From: Trichosporon coremiiforme
Taxonomy: Eukaryota > Basidiomycota > Tremellomycetes > Trichosporonales > Trichosporonaceae
DNA: 64,000 bases
Direction: 5' to 3'
Assembly (NCBI GenBank): GCA_039545355.1
Contig: BCJJ01000004.1
Span: 682,001-746,000 of the forward strand
The translations under genes and the position numbers were made by a program. Below are positions 35,160-46,900 of this stretch, one piece after another; position 1 is the stretch's first letter, and each line of letters starts with the position of its first letter. A model generated the notes under the pieces. That model was not told where the DNA came from, did no database searches, and worked only from the letters and a program-made list of their open reading frames with translations.

Positions 35160-36851
35160 TTACGGGCAGCCCTCGACCTTGGGGAAGATCCACAGCGCCG
35201 AGACAAGGAACACGATGACGAGCAGGTACAGACTCCCAATCCCCAGAGAGCCTGACCGCTCTGCCCACCTCGTAAAAATCGTAGCAGCTGACCGCCGAGG
35301 TCCCTCTCCTAATCTCCAGGTACACAGGAACGACTCACTCGGCGATGGCGAGCAAGGGGGGAGGAACGACTCCTAGCACACCGCTGCCTTCACAACAACC
35401 TCACTTGTCTCAAGGGGACGAGACTCACCGTGTTGCTTGGCATTGTCAGCGACGTGGTCTAACCTCCGCCGGGCCCTGTTGAGTCGGTTGGCGGTGTTGT
35501 CCATGGCCGCGTCCGTGGACTCGAGGAGCTCAGCCTGGACGTCCAGCTCATCACCAATCTGTAGTGACAGGTGGTTCTGGCGGTTGATGGAGTGCGAGAG
35601 CAGGTTGAGACGCTCGTCTTGGTCTTAGATGTTAGCTGGTGATTTGAGTATCGTATGGCCAGCTCGAGCGCGAGAGGGACATGGACCATCGGTCAATGGA
35701 AAGACTGCAGAAGCAAGCTCATGTCACTCTAGCCCCTCTAGAATTCGAGAGACCTTGCTTGATAGCGTGCGCTAGACTCGATAATGCTGTGGAGAAAGAG
35801 GACGGCCATAAAAAACACACGAGACACCGTCCAACACTTTCCTGAACGTCACGCTCCCAACAGCTCCCTACAGCTTCGCACTGGGTCTTGTACCTTGACG
35901 GCAGCTCACTGCACAGCAGGCAACTGCGCCACCATTCGCACAGCCAACGAACTGTTGCTGAAAGAGCAGAACGATAAATGGTGCTGGGGTCAAGGGCAAG
36001 CTGCGCGCCAGTTGCGCCGGACGCATTTCGTCCACGCAGCCGCACATCCCAGGCACCGTCGATCGCTGTGTCATGTACCCGACATCCTTCCTCACAGCAA
36101 AACAGCGATTGCGCGTCTTCCTCCATCGCGGGGAAGGTGAACGAGGGCGAGAGCATCTTCGAGCCCTTCCCTGGCCCCAAGCGCAGAACGCTCGAGCCTC
36201 AGCCAGAGCAGCAGCCGCCAGTGCTTTCCGTAGTCCGATGAAGCCAATCCCAAGCTGTACACTCACCTTCCATCATGTCCTGCTGCTGTTGCAAGATCTC
36301 GTGATGTGACTGCTCCGGCTCGTCCTCATCGTCGGACGGCTCATCCCTGAACGGCTTGATAGGCTTCGGGGTGGGCGACGGCGAGCGCGAGTTGCCGTAT
36401 TGCGGCGAGGCGACGGGCGGGGGGGTGGGCTCGCTGTTGTTAGCTATTCTGGCACAACTGGAGCTTGCGGGGTACAGGTGCCTTCCTCGTTCACTTCCCC
36501 GTTCTCAATCAGAGGGTGGGGGTTGGGTGGGGCAAGCCACCACGCCGACAGTCATGCAGCCAAACTCACCGTCTCCGTTCCCGCCTGAGATCCTTGGCGC
36601 GCTCCCGCCCCTCGTCGTCGGCAGCGAGCATGTCGATGATGCGGTCGTACCTCGTCTCGAGCTCGCGCAGCTCGTCCCCTTCCTCCGACTCGGGGGCCTC
36701 GTCCAGATCGCCCTTCACGTTTCTTCAACGTGCGCACCAGGCTGTGCGTGCTTGATGCGGACGGCGTCATGCCCAGTGAGATCACACGGGAACGCTCCAA
36801 AAGCGCACTCTGCGCCGACGTGAGGCGCGCGCTGATCGAGGTCAAACTCAT
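35160..36851 (-). CDS. Qc-type SNARE, syntaxin-8/Syn8-like, with an apparent one-base frame break
   Basis: The minus strand carries a SNARE gene. The start is at 36851 (MSLTSISARLTSAQ, then LLERSRVISLGMTPSASS). An acidic stretch (DEAPESEEGDELRELETRYD) follows, then a Pro/Ser-rich linker, then the SNARE helix (about 35630-35430: DQDERLNLLSHSINRQNHLS, IGDELDVQAELLE with the zero-layer Gln, RLNRARRRLDHVADNAKQ). The last exon (about 35255-35160) supplies the membrane anchor SLYLLVIVFLVSALWIFPK. Family role: Qc contribution to endosomal or vacuolar fusion bundles. Two oddities: an intron of roughly 640 nt between about 36268 and 35631, and a +1 frame change near 36720-36722 within exon 1 that no intron I can find explains. 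All later joins are in phase. Confidence 0.75.
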
Positions 36852-37157
36852 GGTCAAAAGTCGGCGATGGGGTCGGGGATTGGGCTGGTTGAGCTGGTCG
36901 AGCTTGCTGTGTTGCGAATGTTCTCCCGAGCGGAGTTCGAGCGATTTGATCTTCAAGAAGAGATGTTTTCGGAGATGCACTTGGCGTCAAAAAGATTGCT
37001 GGTGGTGCGATAGCCTAAGGTCTAGAGCGAAGAACAAGTCACCAGCGCGCAGTGAACCGAAGTTGTGGAGGAGACCGGACAGTGACAACAGCGAGAGCCG
37101 GCTTATTTGGTCCCGCCACCCAACGCGGCAACCAGACCTCCACGCCGTGCAGTCGCC
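36852..37157. promoter_or_regulatory. Divergent promoter region between the Qc-SNARE and OST4
   Basis: The SNARE start (36851, minus) and the first OST4 start (37158, plus) are 306 nt apart. No distinct box was recognised. Leaders of both genes must lie here. Confidence 0.4.
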
Positions 37158-37434
37158 ATGCCGATGAACCCGGCGCGCGTCACTTCCTCCAACATCCACA
37201 ACGATATCGAAGTGAGTCCTGCTTTGTCACTAGGCTGCGGAAGGCTTCATATGGAAGCTACAGAAGCCTGGCTTGTCGGTAGCTTCCGGAGAATCGAAAG
37301 TGCTTTCAAGCTGACCTCAGATGATCTCGGACGGAGCACTCACCGACCTTTCGAACGGCCTCGGCGTCGCCGCCATGGTCCTCATCGTCGCATACCACTT
37401 CATTGCTGTTAACGCCGACCGTGCTCGCAGCTGA
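37158..37434 (+). CDS. OST4: OST4, mini-subunit of oligosaccharyltransferase
   Basis: A tiny gene. From an ATG at 37321, directly after an intron acceptor (gctgacctcag), 37 codons read MISDGALTDLSNGLGVAAMV and on through LIVAYHFIAVNADRARS to a stop at 37434. This is the Ost4 pattern: MISD-like lumenal start, one membrane helix, YH near its end and a short tail. Ost4 stabilises the Stt3 catalytic subunit in the ER N-glycosylation complex. An upstream exon (37158-37211, starting MPMNPARVTSSN) ends at a good GT donor and is in phase with the ATG at 37321, so translation from 37158 would add 18 residues to a normally leaderless protein. Alternatively the upstream exon is leader and the true start is 37321. 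Confidence 0.82.
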
Positions 37435-38017
37435 GCTTGACACTTTTGAACCTCGACAGTGAGCTGGGCACCTATCGCAGCGAGCTAACGACAAGCGTCC
37501 TTGACAACGTCCATCGACAGGGGAGGGCACGACAGACCTACGCGATATGCGGAGATGCTGCACAGTTTGGGAGTGCAAAAGGACAACATGTCTGAATAGA
37601 ATATCATCGTTGGAGGCAACGACTAGAACGGCATAGCCGATGTATCATTATAAGATGACGCCTCCCAACGGCAGCTCGGAGGTGCCCTCTGATGCTATTC
37701 ACTTCTAGCTTTACGCCCCCGTCAGCTTAACGATAGTCAGCTTAGCGCTGAATCTGGAGTACGCGTGGAGAGGCTGCAGTACTGGACGCGGTGGGCTGCG
37801 CGCGGCTGTGGCACTTTGCCAGCGTCATATATATTCTTCGGATAACATTTAGAAACATATGCTAAAGCTGCGCCTCATTCGGGCTGGCTTGAAACGATTG
37901 TGGTTGGGAATAACTATGAACTGTCTAAAACTGGCTGGGAGGCCGCTGCAGGGGTATCTCCACGAAAAATGCCTTTGACACAAGAGAAAGTCACAGCACA
38001 AGTCGGGACAAGCGGGC
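37435..38017. other. Convergent intergenic region, no gene found
   Basis: 583 nt between the ends of OST4 and the M28 peptidase. No open frame with coding character was seen. It presumably holds the 3' ends of both transcripts; AT-rich patches (for example near 37820-37880) may contain the poly(A) signals. Confidence 0.4.
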
Positions 38018-39424
38018 TTAGGCGCCAAGCTCATAAGCGAAGGCAATGGCGAGCTTGGAGAACTCCTTCATGTGGCTGAAGGAGAACTCGGGGTGATCGA
38101 TCGTGTCCGACGTCGAGTGGATGTTGTGGTTGGTCAGGTCAAACTCGGCCTCAATAGCGAAGGCAGAGGCGTAGCCAGCTTTGGTGAACGAGGCGTGGTC
38201 CGAGCAGGCGTAGCCGCACTTGGTCTCGCGAACACCAATGTCCACTGGATGTTAGTTCCATTGTTGAGCTCTGGAGAACTCACGATAGGTCTCGGCAGTC
38301 TTCCAGACGAACTTGGTGAGAGGGGCAGAGACAAAGTCGTGAACCAGGCCGACGTGCTCCTCTGTGCCGGTCTTGACCCAGGCTGCGACGTCAGCTACGA
38401 CCACGACAAGTTTTGAGCGCAACTCACCAGTCATGTCCATCTGAAGCATAGCCTTGACCTTGACTCCCTTGTCCTCGTAGGACTTGGCAACAGCCTGCGA
38501 CCCCAGAAGACCGCCCTCCTCGGCCGAGTACCAGTGGAACTCCACCGGGGCGGAGGGGGTGAAGTTGCCGTGGACGAGTGCGCGGAACGCTTCGAGGGAC
38601 GAAGTCGTCCCAGAGCCGTCGTCATCAGCACCTGGAGCAGGCAAAAACGGCCACATATTAGTACTATCGAGATGGGAACCGACAACGACGCGAGGAGCGT
38701 CCTTCTTGCCGGTGAAAGGGAAGCGGACGATGATGGAGTTCTGTCCCCACGGGTGTTCGAACTCGGAAATGTCGATTCCCTTTTCGTCCCTGGCGATCTC
38801 CTTGATAGTCGACAGGAGGAACTTTTGCGACTCCTTTCCAGTCTGGGACTTGTAGTAGCGAGTGCGGAAGCCAGTGAACTTGGTCAAGAACTGCTTCATG
38901 TGGTCCTCGGAGAGAGACTTGTAGAGGGCCTTGATGTCCTTCTTGTACTTGCCCGGCTTCGGGTATTCTGCCACAAATCAGCGTGCATTCTGCGCAGCCG
39001 CTCCTGCAGCTATCCTGAAAGCTGTATGCTCACCGTACTTGTCCTCGTTAAGGAAAGAGGTCAGGCCGAGGGTGGGAGTGTCGGTGCTGCGCTTATCAGT
39101 ACCTGATGGTGGCTGCCCACTAACATGTCCATGAACTTGCGGCCACGGGCGCGAGCCTCAATCTTCTCGAGCTCGGTAATCCACCTGTAGCTTGTCAGCA
39201 CGCTGCATGCGAAGCCTCCGAAGAGTGTCCAATGCGTACTTGGGGGGCTCATCCTCGGAGAACTTGACGAGGCGAAGTTCGTTCAGGTCGATGTTGAGGT
39301 CGGACGACACGGCGTTGTTCTTGTTCTCGATGCCAAAAACAGCCTGGGCATCACCAGCAGGCGCCTGGGGAGCGGGGATAGCGGCCGCCAGCAAGGGGAG
39401 TGCAAGGAGTGTGGCGAGGTGCAT
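38018..39424 (-). CDS. Secreted M28 zinc aminopeptidase, leucine aminopeptidase-like
   Basis: A multi-exon minus-strand gene. The start at 39424 opens with a clear signal peptide ([19 protein letters not shown]), followed by a propeptide-like region and [14 protein letters not shown]. The peptidase domain shows the two-zinc ligand set of M28: [23 protein letters not shown], the Asp in LQMDMTG and the last His in [10 protein letters not shown], with [11 protein letters not shown] before it. The order and spacing match fungal M28E leucine aminopeptidases. The enzyme should remove N-terminal residues from peptides outside the cell or in the vacuole. Introns are short; the one separating PPK from WITELEK uses gtacgc...ctacag. 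It converges on OST4, and its promoter faces THO1. Confidence 0.9.
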
Positions 39425-40111
39425 GGTGATGGTGATGGGTAAATGTCAAGAGCGGACGGTTGCTAAGCTGCGAACCGTTGCCGGACAGTGAGCAAGCGGT
39501 AAGGAGGCGCGGGGATCAAGCTCAAGTGACCTGAGGCGGGGCCTAATGGCCATTTCCGTGGCTGAAATGAGGTCATTAGACATCGTTACCGCATCACATA
39601 ACCAATCGTATACCCCGGCGGAGGGCGCCCACCAGGCCCTGCCGCCCTGCGCGGAATGTGCCCTGGCACAGTAGGGAGTCACCAAGTCACCCCGTCTCGT
39701 GCCGTTGGTGTGCTCGGCTCGAGTGGACTCGACTTCAGCGTTCATCGCGACACGGCCACTGCCATAACGGCCACTGACAGCATCTTGCCACAGCTCATGC
39801 AACTCTATTCAACTTTATGCTATCAGTTGCCACCAGAATCAACATCATCGTCGGCACGGAGCTTACCGAAAGAGCCGATACTTCCTGGATATAGGCTGCA
39901 AAGGCAAACAGGGTACCCGCTATCTACCTCCTTTACCGCCCTCGCGACACCTGTCCGATCCTAAGCAACAAATGCGCAATGCATCGGAAGCATCAAGATG
40001 GCAACAACTTAACAACAGCTGACTACATCTGATCTCGTCGCAGCTCTCGCTGCGCTCAAACAAATGTTCGGTACAAGATACCACATCCATTCTACACCGC
40101 CTGGTACTCAC
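39425..40111. other. Promoter of the M28 peptidase plus 3' region of THO1
   Basis: 687 nt with no coding signal. The part next to 39424 is the upstream region of the peptidase; the part next to 40112 receives the THO1 3' end, as both genes run on the minus strand. No motif was identified with confidence. Confidence 0.4.
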
Positions 40112-41081
40112 CTAAGCCTTAGCCTTCTTAGCGTCCTGCTTGTCAGCTTTAAACCATGGTCTACCAGCTTACCGGTGCCTCCGCAGGCTCAGCGGGCTTC
40201 GCGGTGCCGAACTTCTCAGCGCGTTTCCTCTTCTTCTCCTCTTCAACACGGATCTTCTCAGCTTGCTCACTGGAAGGTCAGCAAAGCCGCACATCTGATC
40301 ACTTACGGAGTGAGCTCTTCCTTCTTCTCGACAGCGGCAGGGGTAGGTGCGGCAGGGGCAGCAGCCGTGGGCTCAGCCTTCTTGACGGGGCCAAACTTGG
40401 CTGCTCGGCGGGCCAGAACCTCCGCAGACTCTCCGAGTGGAGCCTTGTCGATGGCGGCGGGCTTCTCCTTCTTCGCCTGCTCAGGTTTGGCGGCAGCAGA
40501 GGCAGGGGCAGCCGCGGGCACAGGTGCGGGCTTGGGCTTGGTGACCTTGAAGGGAATGCCGAAGCGAGCGGCGCGCGCCTTCTGTTTCCTTTGTTCCTCG
40601 GTGAGCTCGTCGTCGGGGACCTCGTCAGACGTTGACTGCTGGTCAGCGCTTGCACACAGACGTCGTCTTACCTCAGCCGGAGTGGCAGCCTCAGCAGCCT
40701 TGGGCTCAGCAGAAGGAGCAGCAGCGGGAGCGGGCACAGCAGCAGCAGGTGCTGATGGCGTAGGCTCAGGAACCTTTGGGGCCTCAGCCGCAGGGGCGGC
40801 AGCAGGAGTGGACTGAGCCGCCGGGGCTGGCGCAACAGCAGCAGGGGCAGAGGATGCGGCGGCAGGCGCTGCGTCTGGAACGTCCACCAGCTCCTCGGAC
40901 TCAGCCTGACCACCAGGGCTCACGCCCGCAGCGGTCAATCGTTCCACCAGATCGTTCTTCAGTCCACTTTGCGAGAGTCCATGCTTAGCAGCGAGTTCCT
41001 TGAGCTCGGCAACCTTCCTGAGGCGTGAGTCAGGGTCGCACAGAAGGTGACTCACAGTTTAGCCAAGCTTGCGTTGGCCAT
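40112..41081 (-). CDS. THO1: SAP-domain protein, THO1/SARNP-like mRNP factor
   Basis: Minus-strand gene with five exons. The start at 41081 reads MANASLAKL, and after a short intron comes the SAP domain KVAELKELAAKHGLSQSGLK...RLTAAG. A long Ala/Pro-rich linker follows, then the conserved tail regions (ELTEEQRKQKARAARFGIPF, later LARRAAKFGPV and KRAEKFGTAKP) and a Lys-rich end (DAKKAKA). The repeated R-A-x-(K/R)-F-G motifs after an N-terminal SAP are the layout of yeast Tho1 and human SARNP/CIP29, which bind nucleic acid and the Sub2/UAP56 helicase in mRNP assembly. Acceptors with CTGAC branch sites bound the exons. The Ala/Pro linker is longer than I would expect for the family. Confidence 0.83.
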
Positions 41082-41650
41082 GGCTGGATTTCGATAAAGC
41101 GATAGCAAGTGTCAGAACGGCGAGCTTTTTGGGCCTTTTTTAGACGGTGACGGTGGTGAGGATGGTTGAACGGGTGCCGGATGCGACAATGAGGTTGGCT
41201 GCGACGCGACAGAAAGGGAGGACTGGATGCTGTCATAACAACAAACAAATAGGCGTGCCATCGGGCAGGGGAAGGCACGTGAGCGGGGTGAGGCGTTGAC
41301 TCGGTTGTCCCACGTTCCAGAGCACTCTGACAAGGGGAAGTCAATGACAAGTCATTCTCCCGATATTGTTGTTGACATCAACGGTGACCACCATCGACCT
41401 CCCCCTAGCCGTCACCATCGCGAGCGACGCGCCGACGCCAGCACAAGCAACAAGGACCTGAAACCAGTGGATGGCACAGTTTCGGCGTTGCTAGACCGAT
41501 TCGCTACTCTTAGTCGTCTGCCGTCGTCAACACTTAGCTCCACCCAGGACCACCTAAGCGACCACCACACCCATCCAACCCAAGAAACCGCGATCGGGCA
41601 CGCGACGGCCGACCTCGTTTACCAACTTTGCTCACAAGATTTGAACCAAA
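41082..41650. promoter_or_regulatory. Divergent promoter between THO1 and the bZIP-GATA gene
   Basis: 569 nt separate the two start codons. A plus-strand frame from 41296 to 41694 (132 codons) lies upstream of and overlaps the bZIP-GATA start at 41651 in a different frame. If transcribed it would act as an upstream frame competing with the main start, but it shows no domain and may be chance. Confidence 0.4.
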
Positions 41651-43906
41651 ATGGATCCCAGTCTGGACGCGACGCTGTCCGATGTGCTAGGTGAGCAGCA
41701 GCGGAGTGCTTCCTAAAACTTCTACTGACGCACATAGCAGCCAATTCGGTGCTCGAGAACCAGGCCGCGGTACAGCAACATGTGCAGGAGGGTGCGGAAG
41801 CTGCCGAACAACCAGTTCAACAAGCTCCTACCCCGGCTCCGCGAGGGAAGCGCAAAAGTGCGGCGGCGTCCGCAGGTTCGTCGGCGGATGCGCGAAGGCG
41901 TGAAGCGAACCGTCTGGCGGCTGAGCGATCTCGTAACCGCCAGCATGAGAAGATCATCGCACTCGAGATGGCCGTTCAGGCATTGGGTGACGAAAACCTC
42001 AAGCTGAAGGAGGAGATTGAACGTTTGGAGGGGCGCGAGGAGGGCGGCGCGGATCACGACATGCCGACGGGGGACCAAACAGCGACCACTGTGGCGGACG
42101 TTGAGGCTGCCACAGCCGCTGCAATCAACGCAGCCGACACGCACAACCAACAGGGCAACCTCCTCGCAGCGCTTTTGTCCAGTTCCGGGAGTAACATCGA
42201 TGAGCTCACTGCGACGCTTGACCCGGAGTCTGAGCAAAACTGGATGCGCGGCGTCGAGAGCCTGTTCAAGGATGAGGTCGACGTCAGTGGGCGGTTAGGA
42301 GAGCTCGCAGCGGTAGCTGCGGGACAAGATGGAGACGGTAACAATGACCAGACGTCTCAAGGACACACCCCTACCGGCGATGCGCTCAGTGAAGGCAACC
42401 GATCCCGAGGTGGTTCGGTGTACGGCCCGACACTGCCGGCCCTCGCCACCAGCAGTGCTTCGGCTGTTGCCGTTGCGATCAACGCCGAGATGGAGAAGCT
42501 GCTGCGTGATGACATTGCCAAGACCAAGGCCGCGATCGCACGAGTGGAGCGCGAATTGACGCGGGCACGCGGCCAGCCGGTCTACGAAGACGGGGCCAAC
42601 GACGAGTCGATCCCACTTCCCGCGACGATCCCGAAAGAGCTTCTAGAGATTGATAACGAGGCGCTGCTCGGCCGATCTGAGGAAATCAAGGCCGAGGTGG
42701 CGAACGCAGAATCCGAAGCCGCCGTGCTGCGGGAAGTTATAGCACGGATGCGCGACGCTCACGACGAGGACGAGCAAAAGGTGGAGGGTTTGGTCTCTGA
42801 GCTGAAGGACCTTGAGATGATCGGCGATGAGCGAGAGCGCGAGCAGATCGCTGGTCTTCTCCGGGGATTGCGAGCACACGTCACCACGAGGATGAATGCA
42901 CCAGGGGTGAGTTACGCGAGCCTGGCTGTTGTTCTTGAAAGCTGACGTCCAGGGCGACTTCCACGCTGGTCCGCTTATGACTCCTTTCGCTTCCCCTGCT
43001 ACGGCGCGCAGAAAGCGCGGACGCCCTCCGAAGCAGGCGGCGCTACCGGCGAAGTACGTCTACTCGTTGATGTACTCTTCCCCGCTACAGTCGTCGGGCG
43101 GAACGACCGATGTTTCGGGCGAGGGGTCTGGTACCTCTAGTGGCCGGGCGGGACGATCATTCTCCCGCGGCCGCAGCCGTCTCGCTAACGAGATCCGCAT
43201 CGACGAAGCCGGCCCGAGCAGTGCTATGGACAGCACTCAGGCGACCGCGCACGACGATTATCTCCTGTCGCATCTGACGCAAGCAGCCGACGGAGGAAGG
43301 GACGCCCAGCTGCCTCTCGACAGCTCGTCTTTCGCCGCCTTCCTCCCACCGTCACCGCACGATGCTTCCGTCACGCCAACCCAGCCCGCCACGATGGAGC
43401 ATGCACTCTCCGCCCAGCCCGAAGAGGTGCCGCAGGAATCGAGCATCCTGTCTCGTCTCCGCCGCGGCCCGCCCGGAAGCTGCGAGGTATGCGGACGCAC
43501 GCATACGAGCGTGTGGCGCAAGCTGACCTTCCACGGCGAGGACCTCAAGGTTTGCAACGCTTGCGGTCTGTATCACGCGAAATTCGGCATTTTGCGTCCG
43601 CACGAGCTCTGGGGCGACGGCAAGAGCGTGAAGAAGCGCAAGGCTGCCTCGCGTGCATCAGTCGGGTACGACAACGGAAAGCGCAAGCGGAAGAACGAGA
43701 TGGGAGCTCTCATGGATGAGGCGCAGCAGCAGCAGCAGATCGAGCACATTGGGCAACAGCACGATATCGAACAACAGATCGCGCAGCACCAGCATACGCC
43801 CGATATGGACATGGGCGTAGAGCAGGAGGAACAGCACGAGCACCCCTCGCTTGGAGAGGTTGGGCGCGCTGTTGAGAACATGTTTGCGGCCGCGGGGCAG
43901 GTGTAG
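41651..43906 (+). CDS. Transcription factor combining bZIP, AT-hook and GATA zinc finger
   Basis: Three exons (41651-41690, 41738-42906, 42953-43906) join in phase to 720 residues. Residues about 66-112 form a bZIP: basic region RRREANRLAAERSRNR followed by heptads IALEMAVQALGDENLKLKEE. A long, partly acidic middle with coiled-coil character follows (to about residue 403). Exon 3 adds an AT-hook (RKRGRPPK, about 422-430) and a C-terminal GATA finger with Cys at 580, 583, 604 and 607 (CX2C-X20-CX2C, CNACGLY), then a basic tail (KKRKAASR) and Gln/His-rich runs. Each part is an established DNA-binding module, so a nuclear regulator is secure; targets are unknown. The last intron has a standard donor (gtgagt) and a CTGAC branch, which argues for one gene rather than two. 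Confidence 0.85.
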
Positions 43907-46900
43907 TCTGGTCTGTCACCGACAATAACCGTAGCACTATGCATTCTTGTACACTGTACTCGCCACAGAGCCACCTCAACTGCAACCCTCGCAGACATGC
44001 ACAGTACAATACGGCAGGGGCATGGGTCGGCAAGCCTCGGCACGCGAGCCACGGAAGCTGGCAACGGCTCGATCGGCCTGATCGGTCTGATCGGTCGGGC
44101 GGGAGAGGGGACGAGAGACGGGTAGGGATCGACCTCGGAAAAACGAAGCGACCCCATGCTCCGCGATTGGCGTGTGCGTGCCTTCCGTCCACGGTGAGCA
44201 GATTACCGAGCCCCGCCAGGCCACCGGGCCGCCAGATCAGCCCCGCGAGCCCCACTAGCCTCGCAAATTCCAAGTAAACTGGACTAAGAGGTGCCGGTTT
44301 TCGTGCACCCGTGCACATGTGGCATGCACGCATGCTCTTGATTGAGCCGCAAAATGAGAACTTGGAGACGGGGTGAGTGTCCCCTAGGCCCACCCCTTGG
44401 TCGCCCCTGTGCCTGTATCTGCCTCGCGCTCAGCGCGAGTGATTTCGCTATCGGGAACGCCGTACAGCAGACCAGCTTATCCATCAGCGCATGGACTATT
44501 TCTTGGCCCGGACCATAATCAGCACGGAACCGGGGCACGGAGCAATGCAGAGTGATGTGGCGTATGTGCATGCCTGAGCGCATTTACGGGCAGCCTCCTT
44601 ACTCGGGCCTGAGCAGCTGGACAAGAGACCGAGCGGAGGTGGCGTGGGCGTCGGGGAGATCGAGGGCCGGCGGCACTGCCAGCACTGGGCGGTAGCTATC
44701 ATGCGAGAGCGCGTACCGGCGAACGCGTGTCATGCGCCCCGTCTCGCAGATCCTTGCGCGGTATCTGTTGAACTGGACTGCTAAGACTGCGGGACCGAAG
44801 CACAAAGCAAAACCGCGCAATTAGTCTGTTCCATATTCGCGCAACCTCTTCTCGGTTGTTTCATGCACCGTGTACATGATGAGCACGGCGCATGGACAGA
44901 CTGCCAAATACTAAAATCGAAATCAGAAGCGCTCGATATAGCAATCCCTAGCGCTTGTGGTACCCGTAGTCGCGGAAAAGCTACTGATAGGCGAGGGCTC
45001 CGTCTCGATCGGTCTGGTCCGATTGGCCCCTACCCTGGGCGATAGCATTAATCTGACCTTTCGCGTCCTCGAGGTCAGATTGCGAGCTTTGATTTCCAAG
45101 GGGCCGAGCATCATCTGGTCTGGAGGGGTGCGTGATTTCGAACTGGTGGTGCATACGCCGCCCCCCTGCTGCTGCTGGACCGACGCAAGGCATGTTCCGG
45201 ATACTCCGAGGTAGCCAGGGACGACGAACGGCATGCCGAGGACACTTGCGGCCTGCGGGATTGCGGCCATGGTACTGTCCAGCGGGCTCGGCGTATCGGC
45301 TCGGCGGGCATGCGGCCACAGAATGCCCGAACCACGGAGGGCCTGTGGTGTGCAGCTGTGCGCGATCGCGGAGACGCAAGCTGCCTTGGGCCAATGATAC
45401 GAGGGATGATGTGCATGTGGACAGCCACAGGGGGTGGGGAGGATGGCTCGTGGTCGCGTGCCGAGCTGGCACACGGAGGGTCGGAGTGATGGCGGGTGGA
45501 GGCCAGGGGCCCGGCGGAAGCGTCGAGCAGCACGCGTCGAACTTTTTTTCGCATGATCAGGCGGTACGTGGCTTCACGGCTTGGTTTAGGCGGTGCCGCG
45601 GTGGGCCCAGCCAGCCCAGCCAGCCCGGCCCTGCGAAGGTGACCCTGCCCGAGAACCACAGCCCGCGCTGCACGGGCGTCTACCTCGATCCTCGATCTCG
45701 GAAGAAATCGGGATGCGCACGACGAGCATTGCAACATAGTTTCACCGCGGTTTCTAATGACGCCCAGCATGCGACTTGAAGCGACTAGTCCTCGGCCCCC
45801 CGACGACATTAGAATTCGATAATGGGTCGAGGATTCGAAAATGCGATCGGCGCCGGGGTTCGTGGACTGTCGTGCCTTGCGGCTTCTCACGCCTATCACT
45901 GGTCTAGACCGAGTAGGCACGGCAAGGTGGCCGCAGGCCTTGGCGTACCGCAGGAACGGATGCCCAAACGGGTGGATGTTATTGGATGACAAGTGGCTAG
46001 TCGGCGTTTTCGGGAGATGGCCGCTGGCTCTTGCCGCATCGGCCTTGTTCGGCCCACTGAGCGATACAACCAACGGGACGGGCCTCCACAGTCACTTGCC
46101 GGCGGGAGATGCATCGAGCATCACCCAGCTATGGCCAGGTGCGGGCAGTTCCGGAATCTTCCGAGGCCGTGAGCTCGACAGTGCCAGTACGGGATCCGGT
46201 CAGAGATGCTCCGGACGGCAAGCGCTTCGCGGCTCACGGCTCGTCGCTGGCTTGGGGCTGATCTCAGATAGCAGTGCTTGAGTACATAAGACCTCGAGCT
46301 GATGGCGAGGAAGAGGAACTCAGCATCAGATTGCTTGACCTAACCCGTTCGCTGCATAGGTGAGTACAAAGTTCTTCCATCCCCCCGCCACCAAGCGACG
46401 ACGCCGCGTGCCAGGCGCCGTACGGTGTGGAATGAGATGGCGAGGGACGAGTGACGAGGAGACAAGGGGTCCCATAGGTGGAGGTGACAACCCCGGTGGT
46501 TGATTGGGCCAGCCTTGGTGATCCCTGGGGCACGCCCCGCACCGCCCGCGAGGCCCGCATCAGCCGTCAATCGGTAGCCCGGGCAGCCCGGTGCGGACGG
46601 TGCGGGTCAGCGTAGCCGACAGTGGACCGCGAGGACTGGAGAAATCTGGAGAAACCTGAGCATCTTGCATCCTGAGCGTGTGATCACCTGGGCAAGGGCA
46701 AGCTCAGGTTGGTCGGAGCAAATGCAGGCTCATTAAACTCCACGATTCCTATCCGTTCCTCCCCCCTTCGGCACTCCTTCTCTCGGCAACCGCCTCCCAT
46801 CTCCAGATTCGAAATCACCAGACCTCACACCCGACCTCACACCCGCAACCCCGCACCTCCCACTGCATGCACCAAGTACTGACTCCTTATTTATAGCCAG

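Noticed and set aside
42929..43906. Separate GATA-factor gene starting inside the intron at 42929
   Set aside because: That position lies within an intron with good donor, branch site and acceptor, and lacks an ATG; exon 3 joins the bZIP exon in phase, so one gene is the simpler reading.
45111..46073. 320-codon open frame on the minus strand upstream of PCK1
   Set aside because: Composition is low-complexity (Arg, Ser, Pro, Ala), no domain or exon structure is evident, and it lies in the C/G-rich promoter region where long chance frames are common.
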